Assembly: GCA_964539025.1 (NCBI GenBank)
Contig: CAZIFA010000010.1
Span: 1 to 64,000 of the forward strand
Source of the DNA: Micavibrio_A sp964539025
GTDB taxonomy: Bacteria; Pseudomonadota; Alphaproteobacteria; Micavibrionales; Micavibrionaceae
Length of the DNA: 64,000 bases
Direction: 5' to 3'
Under the pieces are notes generated by a model. The model saw only the letters and a program-made list of their open reading frames with translations, had not been told where the DNA came from and did not search any database. The position numbers and the translations under genes are program-made. Positions 42,273-50,371 of this stretch are shown here, one piece after another (positions within the stretch are counted from its first letter, which is position 1; the number at the start of each line of letters is the position of its first letter).

Positions 42273-43295
42273 ATGAACAGCAAACTCACACTCGTTCTTT
42301 TTATCCTTGGTCTTGCGATGGTCGGCATTTCGCAAACATTGTTCATAGTCGACCAAACAAAACAGGCAATCGTGCTGCAACTGGGTCAACCTGTCGGGGA
42401 GCTTCGCAAACCCGGCCTGCATTTCAAGCTGCCGATGATTCAAGAAGTGCGCTATTTCGACCGCCGTATTCTCTCGGTCGATCCTCTCCCCGAACAAATG
42501 GTTATCTCTTCCAGTCTGATCACGCGCCCCGCCGAACGTACGATGGATGAAGCCGCCGCGGACAAAGCCAAACTTGCCGCAGATGCCGAAAGCGCAAAGG
42601 CCAATCCGATGGAAACCGGCAAAAAAGATGAAATAGTCATTCCGCCGATCGACAACGTGAGCGGCGAACCTATCATCGTGGACTCTTTCGCCCGCTATCG
42701 CATCTCTGACCCGCTGCAATTCATGAAGACATTGCGCACAGTCGATAACGCAAACAAACGTATCGAAAGCATTATCGACGAAGCCACGCGTACAGTTCTT
42801 GGTAAAACAACACTCAAAGAGCTTCTCTCCAAAGACCGCACACGCGTGATGAATGAAATCCGCACGCGCCTGAACCGTAAAATTCAGGAAGACAAGATGG
42901 GAATCGAAGTCGTCGATGTCCGTATCGTCCGCGCAGACCTTGGTGAATCTTTGCGTGATTCTACCGTTCGCCGTATGATCTCGGAAATGACCGAACGCGC
43001 CACCGAAACCCGCTCTAAAGGCGAACAACTTGCCCTTGAAATCCGCGCCACGGCGGAAAAAGAACGTACCGTCATTCTGGCGGATGCCGAACGTGACGCC
43101 CAGATCGTTCGAGGCGAAGGCGATAAGGAAGCGATCCAGACTTACGCCGCCGCCTTTAACAAGGATAAAGAATTCTATTCCTTCATGCGTTCGATGGAGG
43201 CGTATAAGAACACGCTTTCTGATCCCGATACGCGTTTGATCTTATCACCGGGCAGCGACTTCTTCCGTTACTTCGAGAACCGCCGCGCCAATTAG
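42273..43295 (+). CDS. hflC: FtsH protease modulator HflC
   Basis: 340 residues. N-terminal signal-anchor (LTLVLFILGLAMVGISQTLFIVD), SPFH domain (KQAIVLQLGQPVGELRKPGLHFKLPMIQEVRYFDRRIL), an inserted Ala/Lys-rich stretch near 90-120 not usual in E. coli HflC, and a C-terminal coiled coil ending LILSPGSDFFRYFEN. Partner of HflK. The stop overlaps the convergent unknown gene by 4 bases. Confidence 0.95.
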   Translation: MNSKLTLVLFILGLAMVGISQTLFIVDQTKQAIVLQLGQPVGELRKPGLHFKLPMIQEVRYFDRRILSVDPLPEQMVISSSLITRPAERTMDEAAADKAKLAADAESAKANPMETGKKDEIVIPPIDNVSGEPIIVDSFARYRISDPLQFMKTLRTVDNANKRIESIIDEATRTVLGKTTLKELLSKDRTRVMNEIRTRLNRKIQEDKMGIEVVDVRIVRADLGESLRDSTVRRMISEMTERATETRSKGEQLALEIRATAEKERTVILADAERDAQIVRGEGDKEAIQTYAAAFNKDKEFYSFMRSMEAYKNTLSDPDTRLILSPGSDFFRYFENRRAN

Positions 43296-44137
43296 ACTGG
43301 CGCATATAGCAAGGATGAAGTGAAAATACGTCCCTGCGTAGCCAACGCTTGATCCAGCCACAAATTATTCGTGGCATGGCTCAACATTCTGGGGGCATAG
43401 CCCGACCCCGCCCCCACTGACATAAAAGTACGACGCACTGGCATGGCCGGTTTATCACGCATGTGCCCTGTCGTACTGTCAAAATGACCAATATCGAACG
43501 CTGAAAACGTCTTTTTGGCCGACGCATTTTTGATTAGAATATTTTGCACCCGCCTGTTCCAATATTCCTTCTCGGTTGATACAAAATCCTCCTCTTTAAG
43601 TCCAAGATCGACATCAAAAAAAACCGTGTTCATCTCATCGATATCGGACATTAAATACCGCTCATCATTGAATCCGGTCCCCTGCGCCACAACCTCGTGC
43701 ACATCCATATCAAGATGTGGCTCCTGCGCGCTGGACACCCGATCTGCCGTTTCAACATGTTGATAGGCCATAAGATGCCAATATTCGCTGCCATTACGAT
43801 TCCAGGGTTTGGTCTTGCCGCTGTTGTAATGATAATCGACGATCTTTTCCAAAGGACGCTGAAACTGGACCAGTTCGCGAGGCAGATAAAAATCCGTTCC
43901 CGGCACCTTCAGATATAAAGAAACACTTTTCAGACCGTCATAGTCCTGAATCCACAAATCACTATGCGGGATGTCTTTTGAAAATTCCTCACGGCCTTCT
44001 GCTACATTGCCGACAAATGACGCACGGGTGGACTTGTTGAGAAGATTGAAGGCGGAATGCATCGTGGGTACCGGGATACGCTCTACCCTCGGTGCCTTGA
44101 TGATAATAACGTCATCGTCCATGAATCCTGCCTGCAT
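43292..44137 (-). CDS. unknown protein, possibly a cupin/2-oxoglutarate-oxygenase fold
   Basis: 281 residues; ATG with GAGGG seven bases upstream (a later Met at 44122 also has a ribosome site). No signal peptide. EPHLDMDVHEV holds an HxD pair, and PVRRTFMSVGAGSGYAPRM near residue 240 could be the distal strand with Arg of a 2-oxoglutarate-dependent oxygenase, but the second His is not clear. A VSLYLKVPGTDFYLP segment suggests a beta-rich core. I do not recognise the family. About 210 bases upstream, before degP, contain no gene. Confidence 0.72.
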   Translation of the reverse strand: MQAGFMDDDVIIIKAPRVERIPVPTMHSAFNLLNKSTRASFVGNVAEGREEFSKDIPHSDLWIQDYDGLKSVSLYLKVPGTDFYLPRELVQFQRPLEKIVDYHYNSGKTKPWNRNGSEYWHLMAYQHVETADRVSSAQEPHLDMDVHEVVAQGTGFNDERYLMSDIDEMNTVFFDVDLGLKEEDFVSTEKEYWNRRVQNILIKNASAKKTFSAFDIGHFDSTTGHMRDKPAMPVRRTFMSVGAGSGYAPRMLSHATNNLWLDQALATQGRIFTSSLLYAPV

Positions 44138-44348
44138 GGAATATCCCTCTTCTTACAAGCATCCTAGCAAATTAGGTTCTGGAAAATCAAAAAGCGGGCC
44201 AACTTTCATCTTTTTTCCGCGAAGCGGACATTTTCGCGCCACGATCCAGTTTCTAAAATTAAAGTGTGGCAAGCCGCGCTGGCCGTTGACCGGAACTGCG
44301 TCGCCGCCTAATGTATTTTAACCATTTACCTTTTTTATAAGGCCCACC

Positions 44349-45926
44349 ATGCGCAAACATTTTAAGATTCTTTCGGTTCTCGTCATCCTCGCCGCCGCCA
44401 CTATTCCCGTCATGTGTCACGCCAAGGATGAAACGGTGAAAACCGAAACCGTCGCCAAACCCGAAGGCATTACATCCCCCATTCCCCCTGGCGCGCCGGC
44501 GACCTTTGCCGATATCGCGCATGATTTGCTGCCCGCCGTCGTCAATATTTCTTCCACGGTAAAGATTGATGAACCTGATGATAATGGCGATCATGATGGC
44601 GATGAACCGGGCCAACTCCCCGAAATGCCGCAATTCCCGCCCGGTTCCCCGTTCGAAGATTTCTTCGAACAGTTCATGAATCGCCATGGTCAGGGCGGCG
44701 GCATGGGCAATGAACCCGCCATTCCTGCTGCGTCCTTGGGCTCCGGCTTCGTGATCGATGCGGACAAAGGCTACATCGTCACCAATAACCACGTCGTCAA
44801 AGACGCGGACGAAGTGCGCGTGACATTCGGCGATGATGAAACGCTCGAAGCCAAGATCATTGGCAAGGATGAAAAAATGGACCTTGCCGTTCTACAGGTA
44901 AAATCCGACAAAAAACTCACCGCCGTGAAATTCGGCGATTCCGATAAAATGCGCGTCGGCGACTGGGTTCTGGCGATCGGCAATCCGTTCGGCCTTGGCG
45001 GTACAGTCACCGCCGGAATCATTTCCGCACAGCAACGCAACATCAACGCCGGTCAGTATGATGACTTTATCCAGACCGACGCCTCTATCAACCGCGGCAA
45101 TTCCGGCGGCCCGATGTTCGACCTGCAAGGTAATGTCATCGGCATCAATACCGCCATCTTCTCGCCGTCCGGCGGTTCGGTCGGGATCGGCTTTGCCATT
45201 CCCTCCAACATGGCCAAGACAGTCATCAACCAGTTGATCGAATACGGCAAGACGCGCCGTGGCTGGATCGGCGTTCGTATCCAGACAGTGACCGAAGAAA
45301 TTGCCGAAAGCCTCAATATCAAGGAAACGCATGGCGCGTTGGTGGCTTCCGTCACGCCGGGTGGCCCGGCTGAAAAGGCAAAACTACAGCAAGGTGACAT
45401 CATCACCGAATTCGATGGCAAATCCGTCAACGCGATGCGAAACCTCCCCCGCATCGTCGCCGAAACGCCGATCGACAAAACCGTCGAAATGAAATTCTGG
45501 CGCGATGGCAATCTCAAAACCGCTAAGATCAAAGTCGGCGAATTGGAGAAGGCCGAAGAAGACGGACTCTTGAGTGAAGAAGCCACCGCGCCTTCGAAAT
45601 CCGCACCTTCTATCGGAACGGAAATCGCCAAGGTCGGCGTTACGGTAGGATCGCTAACGGAAGCCAACCGCAAGCAGTTCAACGTTCCGGACGATGTGAA
45701 CGGCGTGATCGTCACCAAGATCAATCCCAAAGGCGAAGCTGCTGCCAAGGGTCTGACGCCGGGCGATGTTATTGTCGAGGTCAGTCAGGAACGGGTGGAA
45801 ACGCCAAAACAGGCCGCCGATGCGGTTGAAAGGGCGGAAAAAGACGATAAATCCTCCGTCCTCCTCCTCGTCAACCGCGAAGGTGACGTCCGCTTCCTAG
45901 CGCTAAAATTGAAAAAAGATAAATAA
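44349..45926 (+). CDS. degP: DegP/HtrA-type periplasmic serine protease
   Basis: 525 residues. Signal peptide (1-24, ending MCHA). Trypsin-like domain with His in VTNNHVVKDADEV, Asp in KMDLAVLQV, Ser in NRGNSGGPMFDL. PDZ1 near 320 (RRGWIGVRIQTVTEEIAESL) and PDZ2 near 420-520. An acidic insert (EPDDNGDHDGDEPGQLPEMP) lies near residue 75, where the Do-family LA loop region is. It degrades or refolds misfolded envelope proteins. It is followed by a palindromic repeat. Confidence 0.95.
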   Translation: MRKHFKILSVLVILAAATIPVMCHAKDETVKTETVAKPEGITSPIPPGAPATFADIAHDLLPAVVNISSTVKIDEPDDNGDHDGDEPGQLPEMPQFPPGSPFEDFFEQFMNRHGQGGGMGNEPAIPAASLGSGFVIDADKGYIVTNNHVVKDADEVRVTFGDDETLEAKIIGKDEKMDLAVLQVKSDKKLTAVKFGDSDKMRVGDWVLAIGNPFGLGGTVTAGIISAQQRNINAGQYDDFIQTDASINRGNSGGPMFDLQGNVIGINTAIFSPSGGSVGIGFAIPSNMAKTVINQLIEYGKTRRGWIGVRIQTVTEEIAESLNIKETHGALVASVTPGGPAEKAKLQQGDIITEFDGKSVNAMRNLPRIVAETPIDKTVEMKFWRDGNLKTAKIKVGELEKAEEDGLLSEEATAPSKSAPSIGTEIAKVGVTVGSLTEANRKQFNVPDDVNGVIVTKINPKGEAAAKGLTPGDVIVEVSQERVETPKQAADAVERAEKDDKSSVLLLVNREGDVRFLALKLKKDK

Positions 45927-45935
45927 CATCATTAG

Positions 45936-46036
45936 CCCCCTCTCCCTGAGGGAGAGGGCAGGGGTGAGGGTTTAGAATCTTTCCGTTACGGACAAATACA
46001 ACCCCCTCACCTAAATCCTCTCCCCATGGGAGAGGG
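45936..46036. repeat. intergenic repeat, family B (CTCTCCC/GGGAGAG type)
   Basis: The left part has CCCTCTCCCTGAGGGAGAGGG then CAGGGGTGAGGG; the right part has CCCCTCACCTAAATCC then CTCTCCCCATGGGAGAGGG. The two halves are inversely related (GGGGTGAGGG against CCCCTCACC), forming a nested double hairpin. Elements of this wording are widespread between genes of many Proteobacteria. It differs from family A. Confidence 0.82.
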
Positions 46037-46042
46037 CTTTTT
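46017..46042 (+). terminator. terminator formed by the right arm of repeat B
   Basis: CCTCTCCC (46017-46024) pairs with GGGAGAGG (46028-46035), followed by GCTTTTT. It would end the degP transcript before miaA. Confidence 0.7.
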
Positions 46043-46069
46043 GTTGGTTGTTATGATACATAAGAATTT

Positions 46070-46972
46070 ATGAACAAGACGATCCACATCATCGCAGGGC
46101 CAACCGCTGGCGGGAAATCAGCGCTGGCCACCGCGCGCGCCGAGGAAATCAACGGCGCAATCATCAACTGCGATTCCCGCCAGATTTATAACGAACTTCC
46201 GATCCTGTCGGCGCAACCGACCAGCGAAGACAAAGAGCAGGCGCCGCACCATTTATACGGCACGTTGCACCCGAACGATGTCTGTTCCGCCGGGTTGTGG
46301 CGCGAAATGGCCGTGAAGTTGATCGAAGACCTACTCGATAAAAACATCACGCCGATTATCACGGGCGGCAACGGGCTTTATATCAAGACGTTGATGGAAG
46401 GTATCTCCCCCATTCCCGACGTGCCGCCGGAAATACGCGCCGCCGCGATTGAAAGACAAAAACAACTCGGTAATCCCGCGTTCCACGAAGAACTCAAAAA
46501 ACGTGATCCCGAAACCGCCGCACTGTATCATCCCATGCACACGGCGCGCCTGATCCATGCATGGGAAATACTGGAGACCACAGGCAAGCCCCTCGCCCAT
46601 TGGCAATCGATCCCCAAAGTGGCCCCGCCCGATGATTGGATGTTCGATATCACCATTGTCCAGCCGGACCGGGAAACGCTTTACGCAAGATGTGATAAAC
46701 GCTTTACCCAGATGATCGAACAGGGCGCGGTGGAAGAACTCGAAGCGTTCGATAAAAAAGTGATGCGCGGCGAAATTTCAAAAGATTCCGTCCTGATCAA
46801 AACCGTCGGCGCGAACGGCCTGCGGGCATGGCGCGAGGGCCGGATTTCGAAAGAAGATGCCATCATCCTCGCCCAGACCGAAACCCGCCAATATGCCAAA
46901 CGACAGACCACATGGTTTAAAAATCAGGTTAAGCCGCAAAAAAACATTGCCAAAATCTCAGTACAGGGGTAA
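46070..46972 (+). CDS. miaA: tRNA dimethylallyltransferase
   Basis: 300 residues. IIAGPTAGGKSALATARAEE is the P-loop. INCDSRQIYNELPILSAQPTSED is the DSxQvY motif that binds the prenyl donor/adenine. GGNGLYIKTLMEGISPIPDVP and ETTGKPLAHWQ follow. It adds the dimethylallyl group to A37 of UNN-reading tRNAs. Its 3' end carries the promoter of the ilv leader. MiaA affects attenuation in enteric bacteria, so the neighbourhood is notable. Confidence 0.96.
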   Translation: MNKTIHIIAGPTAGGKSALATARAEEINGAIINCDSRQIYNELPILSAQPTSEDKEQAPHHLYGTLHPNDVCSAGLWREMAVKLIEDLLDKNITPIITGGNGLYIKTLMEGISPIPDVPPEIRAAAIERQKQLGNPAFHEELKKRDPETAALYHPMHTARLIHAWEILETTGKPLAHWQSIPKVAPPDDWMFDITIVQPDRETLYARCDKRFTQMIEQGAVEELEAFDKKVMRGEISKDSVLIKTVGANGLRAWREGRISKEDAIILAQTETRQYAKRQTTWFKNQVKPQKNIAKISVQG

Positions 46973-46976
46973 TAAT
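46947..46976 (+). promoter_or_regulatory. ilv operon promoter
   Basis: TTGCCA (46947-46952), an 18-base spacer and AATAAT (46971-46976), each 5/6 to consensus, overlap the 3' end of miaA. The expected start point is 46982-46984, that is at the leader peptide's ATG, so the leader mRNA would be leaderless. Confidence 0.6.
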
Positions 46977-46982
46977 TGTGCC

Positions 46983-47051
46983 ATGCAAAAAGGCCTGAAC
47001 ATCCTCGTCGTGCTTCTAGTGGTGCTCCTTACGGAGGCGCTATCGGTGTGA
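46983..47051 (+). CDS. ilv operon attenuator leader peptide
   Basis: A 22-codon ORF starting MQKGLN and ending TEALSV, then TGA. Thirteen residues are branched-chain: seven Leu, five Val, one Ile, ten of them consecutive from codon 7 to codon 16. Such control-codon runs mark transcription attenuation of branched-chain amino-acid operons: ribosome stalling on scarce Leu/Val/Ile-tRNA decides between antiterminator and terminator. No Shine-Dalgarno precedes the ATG, in keeping with the promoter placing the transcript start there. GGAGGCGCT (47033-47041) inside the ORF can pair with AGCGCTCC of the terminator's 5' arm. Confidence 0.88.
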   Translation: MQKGLNILVVLLVVLLTEALSV

Positions 47052-47080
47052 CGCGACTTAAGGTCCATAGCATCAGACAG

Positions 47081-47112
47081 CGCTCCCGAAGAACCCTTCC
47101 GGAGCGTTTTTT
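47081..47112 (+). terminator. ilv attenuator (Rho-independent terminator)
   Basis: CGCTCC-C-GAAG pairs with CTTC-C-GGAGCG (47081-47106, one C-C mismatch, AACC loop), followed by TTTTTT. The 5' arm alternatively pairs with 47033-47041 in the leader ORF, with eight pairs and one bulged G, forming an antiterminator. Confidence 0.88.
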
Positions 47113-47386
47113 AATGCTGAAATTTAAAATTTGGACAAACGAACTGAAGATATTACAGATTACGAAAACTACTGACTTATGCAAAAATGGAATGGATGAT
47201 ATGCACATATTGTATTTAAATTATAATATAATTGCGTTTTTTGTAACGAAATTACGTTTTGTTTGCAATGCGAGGCATATTATGACCATAATTGAGAAGA
47301 ATTACGGGCAACCTCCATTGTGCAACGATTCAAAGCCGCGTTTGGACCATCTCCAAGCCGGCTTTGTTCATTAAGGCGACCTGACA
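47113..47386 (+). other. AT-rich spacer with second hairpin between attenuator and ilvB
   Basis: 274 bases without a supported gene. Positions 47200-47300 are markedly AT-rich (TTTAAATTATAATATAATT). At 47332-47365 AAAGCCG...CGGCTTT encloses TTGGA...TCCAA, a two-part hairpin 20 bases before the ilvB start, without a T tract. A secondary promoter or a post-transcriptional element is possible; I see no clear -35/-10 pair. Confidence 0.5.
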
Positions 47387-49201
47387 ATGAAAGAGAAAAA
47401 GATGAACACCACCGCCCCCACCAAAACCGCCAGGGACCAGATTATCCCCCTGCCCAAGACAAAACGCATGACCGGCGCGCAAATGGTGATGGAGGCGCTA
47501 GCCGAACAGGGCGTCGATACGATTTTCGGATATCCGGGCGGTGCAGTTCTGCCCATCTATGACGCGCTTCACCAGCAGCAAAAGGTCAAACACGTCCTCG
47601 TCCGCCATGAGCAAGGCGCAGGCCACGCGGCAGAGGGTTATGCCCGCTCGACCGGAAAGGTCGGCGTCTGCCTCGTCACCTCCGGCCCCGGCGCCACCAA
47701 CACAGTTACGGCATTAACCGACGCGTTGATGGATTCCATCCCGATGGTTTGTATCGCGGGACAGGTTCCGACCTTCCTGATCGGCACCGATGCGTTTCAG
47801 GAAGCCGACACGACGGGCATCACACGCGCCTGTACCAAGCACAACTACCTCGTCAAAGATGTCAACGATCTGGCGCAGATTATCCATGAAGCGTTTCATG
47901 TCGCACGCTCGGGACGCCCCGGCCCCGTTCTGATCGATCTGCCCAAAGACGTCCAGTTTGCTGAAGGCGGTTATATTTCAAAAGATGTTGCGCCAATGCA
48001 TATTTATCAACCGCGCACGGAACCGGACATGGATCTGATCGAAGAAGCCGTCGAGATGATGGCCTCCGCGAAGAAACCTGTCTTCTACACTGGCGGCGGC
48101 GTCATCAATGCAGGTCCGAAAGCCAGTGAGGCACTGACGGCCCTCGTCCGTACGACAGGATTTCCGATTACATCTACCTTGATGGGATTGGGTGCGTTCC
48201 CGGCAAGCGACAAACAATGGCTCGGCATGCTCGGCATGCATGGAACCTACGAGGCAAACTGGGCGATGCATGATTGTGATGTCATGATCTGTATCGGCGC
48301 AAGATTCGATGATCGCGTAACCGGAAAACTGGCGGGATTTGCACCCCATTCGAAAAAAATCCATATCGATATCGATCCATCTTCGATCAATAAGAATGTC
48401 CATGTAGATTTGGGCATAGTTGGCGATGCGGGCAAGGCCACGGAGGCCTTGCTCAAAGTCTGGAAAGCGCGTGGCTTCAAAGCCGATCAAGCGGCAATGA
48501 AAGAATGGAACAAACAGATCGAAGACTGGCGCAACGTCAAATGCCTGCAATACAAAAACAGCAAGGATGTTATCAAGCCGCAATACGCACTGGAAAAACT
48601 TCGCGAGGCCATCGCCAAGGACAAGCGTGATACATTCATCTCCACCGAAGTCGGCCAGCACCAGATGTGGGCAGCACAGTTTTTACCGTTCGACAAACCT
48701 AACCGCTTCCTGACGTCCGGTGGCCTTGGTACAATGGGCTACGGCCTTCCCGCCGCCATCGGTGCGCAGATGGCGCATCCGAACGCGCTGTGTATCGATG
48801 TTGCGGGTGAAGCCTCCATCCTGATGAATATTCAGGAAATGACGACGGCGGTTCAATACAAACTGCCCGTCAAAATCTTTATCCTGAACAATCAGTGGAT
48901 GGGCATGGTTCGCCAGTGGCAGGAATTGCTGCACGGCGAGCGTTACTCGCAAAGCTATTCGGAATCGCTGCCTGACTTTGTCAAATTGGCCGAAGCCTAT
49001 GGCGGTATCGGTTTTCGCGCGACGACTCCGGCGGAACTCGATGACGTCATCGAAAAAATGATGAAGACGGATAAAGTCACCATCGTCGATGTCTGCGTCG
49101 ATCAAAAGGAAAACTGCTTCCCGATGATTCCAAGCGGCAAAGCACACAATGAAATGATCCTATCCGCCGACCCCAGCCAGTACGACAAGAAACTGGTTTA
49201 A
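47387..49201 (+). CDS. ilvB: acetolactate synthase large subunit
   Basis: 604 residues. VDTIFGYPGGAVLPIYDAL, then VRHEQGAGHAAEGYARSTG with the catalytic glutamate for thiamine diphosphate. FGYPG and GFPITSTLMGLGAFP lie in the middle domain. CIDVAGEASILMNIQEMTTA and FILNNQWMGMVRQWQE are the ThDP/Mg site. It joins two pyruvates, or pyruvate and 2-oxobutyrate, in valine/leucine/isoleucine synthesis. The start may be the second Met (47402). Controlled by the upstream attenuator; ilvN follows. Confidence 0.96.
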   Translation: MKEKKMNTTAPTKTARDQIIPLPKTKRMTGAQMVMEALAEQGVDTIFGYPGGAVLPIYDALHQQQKVKHVLVRHEQGAGHAAEGYARSTGKVGVCLVTSGPGATNTVTALTDALMDSIPMVCIAGQVPTFLIGTDAFQEADTTGITRACTKHNYLVKDVNDLAQIIHEAFHVARSGRPGPVLIDLPKDVQFAEGGYISKDVAPMHIYQPRTEPDMDLIEEAVEMMASAKKPVFYTGGGVINAGPKASEALTALVRTTGFPITSTLMGLGAFPASDKQWLGMLGMHGTYEANWAMHDCDVMICIGARFDDRVTGKLAGFAPHSKKIHIDIDPSSINKNVHVDLGIVGDAGKATEALLKVWKARGFKADQAAMKEWNKQIEDWRNVKCLQYKNSKDVIKPQYALEKLREAIAKDKRDTFISTEVGQHQMWAAQFLPFDKPNRFLTSGGLGTMGYGLPAAIGAQMAHPNALCIDVAGEASILMNIQEMTTAVQYKLPVKIFILNNQWMGMVRQWQELLHGERYSQSYSESLPDFVKLAEAYGGIGFRATTPAELDDVIEKMMKTDKVTIVDVCVDQKENCFPMIPSGKAHNEMILSADPSQYDKKLV

Positions 49202-49252
49202 GAAGATTGTTTGCTGCTGGACAAGTAGCGATTTTCCGCTTAAACCTTTCAT

Positions 49253-49810
49253 ATGGTTAAGAAAAAACAAGCGGGATCACAAAGCGTTTACGGCACAGGC
49301 CCCAAAGACGGTCCGGTCGCCAGCCACACGCTGTCCATTCTTGTCGATAACGAACCCGGCGTTCTGGCGCGCGTGATCGGATTGTTTTCCGGGCGCGGTT
49401 ATAACATCGAAAGTTTGACCGTCGCCGAAACCGATCACGACAATAATTTATCGCGCATCACCGTCATTTGCTCAGGCACTCTTTCTGTCATCGAGCAGAT
49501 CAAGAATCAACTGGATCGCCTCGTCCCTGTCCACCGCGTCACCGACCTTACGTTAGAGGGCGAACATGTGGAGCGCGAGCTTGCATTGATCAAAGTTTCC
49601 AGCAGCGGTGAAAAACGCATCGAAGCGCTGCGCACCGCCGATATTTTCCGCGCCCGTGTCGTCGATTCCACGCATGAATCCTATGTATTCGAAGTCACAG
49701 GATCGTCCGCCAAAGTCAATGCCTTCATTGACCTGATGCGCGGTCTTGGTATGATAGACGTCAGCCGTACAGGCGTTGCCGCCATGTCGCGCGGCGCAAA
49801 AGCGATTTGA
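49253..49810 (+). CDS. ilvN: acetolactate synthase small (regulatory) subunit
   Basis: 185 residues. The N-terminal ACT domain SHTLSILVDNEPGVLARVIGLFSGRGYNIESLTVAETDH binds valine for feedback inhibition. A C-terminal domain (ERELALIKVSSSGEKRIEALRTADIFRARVVD) completes the IlvH-type length. Partner of IlvB, 51 bases downstream of it in the same operon. Confidence 0.96.
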   Translation: MVKKKQAGSQSVYGTGPKDGPVASHTLSILVDNEPGVLARVIGLFSGRGYNIESLTVAETDHDNNLSRITVICSGTLSVIEQIKNQLDRLVPVHRVTDLTLEGEHVERELALIKVSSSGEKRIEALRTADIFRARVVDSTHESYVFEVTGSSAKVNAFIDLMRGLGMIDVSRTGVAAMSRGAKAI

Positions 49811-49831
49811 TTTTTTAAAAGGACTCTACCC

Positions 49832-50257
49832 ATGAAAAAATTTGCACTTATCCTCGCAGGCGTTTCCGTTTTCGGCCTTACGGCATGTGTCTCACAAGAG
49901 CAAGCGGATGAAAAGATGGCCGCAGGCTGCAAGGCCGCCATTTCCGCGATGATCGCGCCCCGCACAATCAAGACCGTCAAATCAAGTGCTGGCGAAGCCG
50001 AAAAAACTATGGGCAGCGTCTATCGCCGCGTGAAAGTTACGTATGTGGAAAATGACGATTTCGCCGAAAGCGAAAAACAGGGCTCCTGCCTGTTCTCCGA
50101 ACAATGGGGCCTGTTCAAAAGTTCCCATGCCGCGCTGCTGGAACAGGTCGTTTATAATGACCAGTTGATCGGCAAAAAAGACGGAACCATCCACGGCGAT
50201 ATGAATTCCTTCATGAAGCTCAATGAAAGCGTCGACGCCGCCATGGCACAGCAATAG
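49832..50257 (+). CDS. small lipoprotein within the ilv operon
   Basis: 141 residues; AAAAGGA precedes the ATG. The signal ends in FGLTAC, a clear lipobox. The mature part is helical with two cysteines (AGCKAA, GSCLFSE) and no recognised domain. It sits between ilvN (21-base gap) and ilvC (about 115 bases) on the same strand. A branched-chain role is not implied by sequence. Confidence 0.78.
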   Translation: MKKFALILAGVSVFGLTACVSQEQADEKMAAGCKAAISAMIAPRTIKTVKSSAGEAEKTMGSVYRRVKVTYVENDDFAESEKQGSCLFSEQWGLFKSSHAALLEQVVYNDQLIGKKDGTIHGDMNSFMKLNESVDAAMAQQ

Positions 50258-50371
50258 CCTGCAAAGCCTCATTTTTAACCCCGAAATACGCGTTAAAGGT
50301 TGATTTTATCAGCCTTTAATGCTTCTGTACGTGTGTTACAAAAACATCAAACTACATAAAGGATACTCGAT

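Noticed and set aside
42174..43028. 284-codon open frame antisense to hflC
   Set aside because: hflC is certain; the antisense frame has no family features and no ribosome site.
46976..47374. 132-codon open frame downstream of miaA
   Set aside because: It crosses the ilv leader peptide in another frame, the attenuator hairpin and the AT-rich spacer; composition is not coding-like.
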